Shown here piece by piece: positions 6,721-7,115 of a DNA stretch of 7,115 nt (its first letter is position 1; every line of letters starts with the position of its first letter). A program made the translations under genes and the position numbers. The notes under the pieces are model-generated. The model worked only from the letters and a program-made list of their open reading frames with translations. It was not told the DNA's origin and did not search any database. Location: positions 1-7,115 of the forward strand of contig JAJZNH010000521.1 of the NCBI GenBank assembly GCA_021811745.1. Direction: 5' to 3'. This DNA is from Acidobacteriota bacterium (GTDB taxonomy: Bacteria; Acidobacteriota; Terriglobia; Terriglobales; Acidobacteriaceae).

Positions 6721-7115
6721 ATGGCACGGATTGCCGAGGCCGTAACGCGGATACCTAGCTTCTACGACCGAGGCGGGGACGACAAGAGACAGAGGAGCCA
6801 CTGGTGGATCGCGACGTTGGTGCTGCTTGTCGCAAGCGGCTTTCGCAATGTTCGTCTGAATTCCCAGCAACTGCCCTTTGCCGCCTGGAGCAGCCTGAGA
6901 AATCCGGTGCTGTCCTATCGCAACTGGTCGGTGAAAGACGCGGCGATGGCGTACCGCAAGGGAACTGTCTATGTGTTCTTTTCGGCCTTCTACCCGGATC
7001 GCGGACGGGTCCGCTCCCATGTGGTGGAGGTCAGCACCAGCGACTTTAAGGATTATTCCGTCCCAATCCTCATGGTCGATGGCGCGGACGAGGGATGGAG
7101 CGGGATGTGTTCACC
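6721..7115 (+). CDS. Membrane-anchored or secreted protein resembling GH43-type glycoside hydrolases (partial, N-terminal part)
   Basis: The frame is open from ATG 6721 to the right edge, giving 131 codons of a longer protein. Residues 1-26 are polar and charged; a hydrophobic segment at about 28-41 (HWWIATLVLLVASG) could be a signal anchor or a signal peptide with a long n-region. After it comes NPVLSYRNWSVKDAAMAY (61-78), then GTVYVFFSAFY (81-91), a run of beta-strands, and EVSTSDFKDYS (103-113). An Asp in a KD-x-A-hydrophobic-Y context followed by a Y-hydrophobic-FFS strand is typical of the first blade of five-bladed propellers of the GH43/GH32/GH117 type, where that Asp (D73 here) is often the catalytic base or nucleophile. 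Family and substrate cannot be fixed from this fragment. It lies 191 bases after the receptor on the same strand and fits a glycan-use locus. Confidence 0.65.
   Translation, partial: MARIAEAVTRIPSFYDRGGDDKRQRSHWWIATLVLLVASGFRNVRLNSQQLPFAAWSSLRNPVLSYRNWSVKDAAMAYRKGTVYVFFSAFYPDRGRVRSHVVEVSTSDFKDYSVPILMVDGADEGWSGMCS

Noticed and set aside
6539..6745. 68-codon plus-strand frame after the receptor
   Set aside because: It overlaps the better supported gene at 6721, and its product has no recognisable feature.

Overview
The window looks like a chromosomal carbohydrate-use locus from a moderately GC-rich Gram-negative bacterium, most likely an Acidobacteriota (Terriglobia-type) member. The main clue is the 1109-residue TonB-dependent receptor: a carboxypeptidase-regulatory-like domain fused in front of the plug and barrel (the Oar-like architecture), a type strongly expanded in that phylum. 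The phylum is inferred; no rRNA or other marker gene is present.

Layout. Two genes on the minus strand appear to form an operon reading leftwards. The first (2502 to 1294) is a secreted protein of the alginate lyase family, with an NNH motif and a candidate catalytic tyrosine. The second starts at 1250, only 43 bases further on, and runs off the left edge. It is a twin-arginine-exported protein that I do not recognise by name; it looks like an alpha-helical toroid of the kind found in lyases and glycosidases, and it carries a Cys/His cluster. A divergent intergenic region of 697 bases (2503-3199) follows. It holds no convincing gene, but contains a perfect 18-bp inverted repeat around an imperfect inner stem, three copies of CGGTGGGC, a possible promoter, and a second stem-loop just upstream of the next ribosome binding site. 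On the plus strand, the TonB-dependent receptor (3200-6529) starts at GTG behind an excellent Shine-Dalgarno sequence. After a gap of 191 bases, a partial plus-strand gene (6721 to the right edge) encodes a membrane-anchored or exported protein whose visible part resembles the first blade of a GH43-type five-bladed propeller.

How the genes may work together (inference): the lyase-like enzyme, the Tat-exported protein and the propeller protein would cut or trim a polysaccharide, possibly uronic-acid-rich, outside the cytoplasm, and the receptor would import oligosaccharides across the outer membrane. No SusD-like partner, regulator, inner-membrane transporter, tRNA, rRNA, CRISPR array or transposase gene is visible. 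I see no clearly new multi-gene system. The least explained items are the Tat-exported protein with its duplicated start region and the palindromic element in the divergent spacer.
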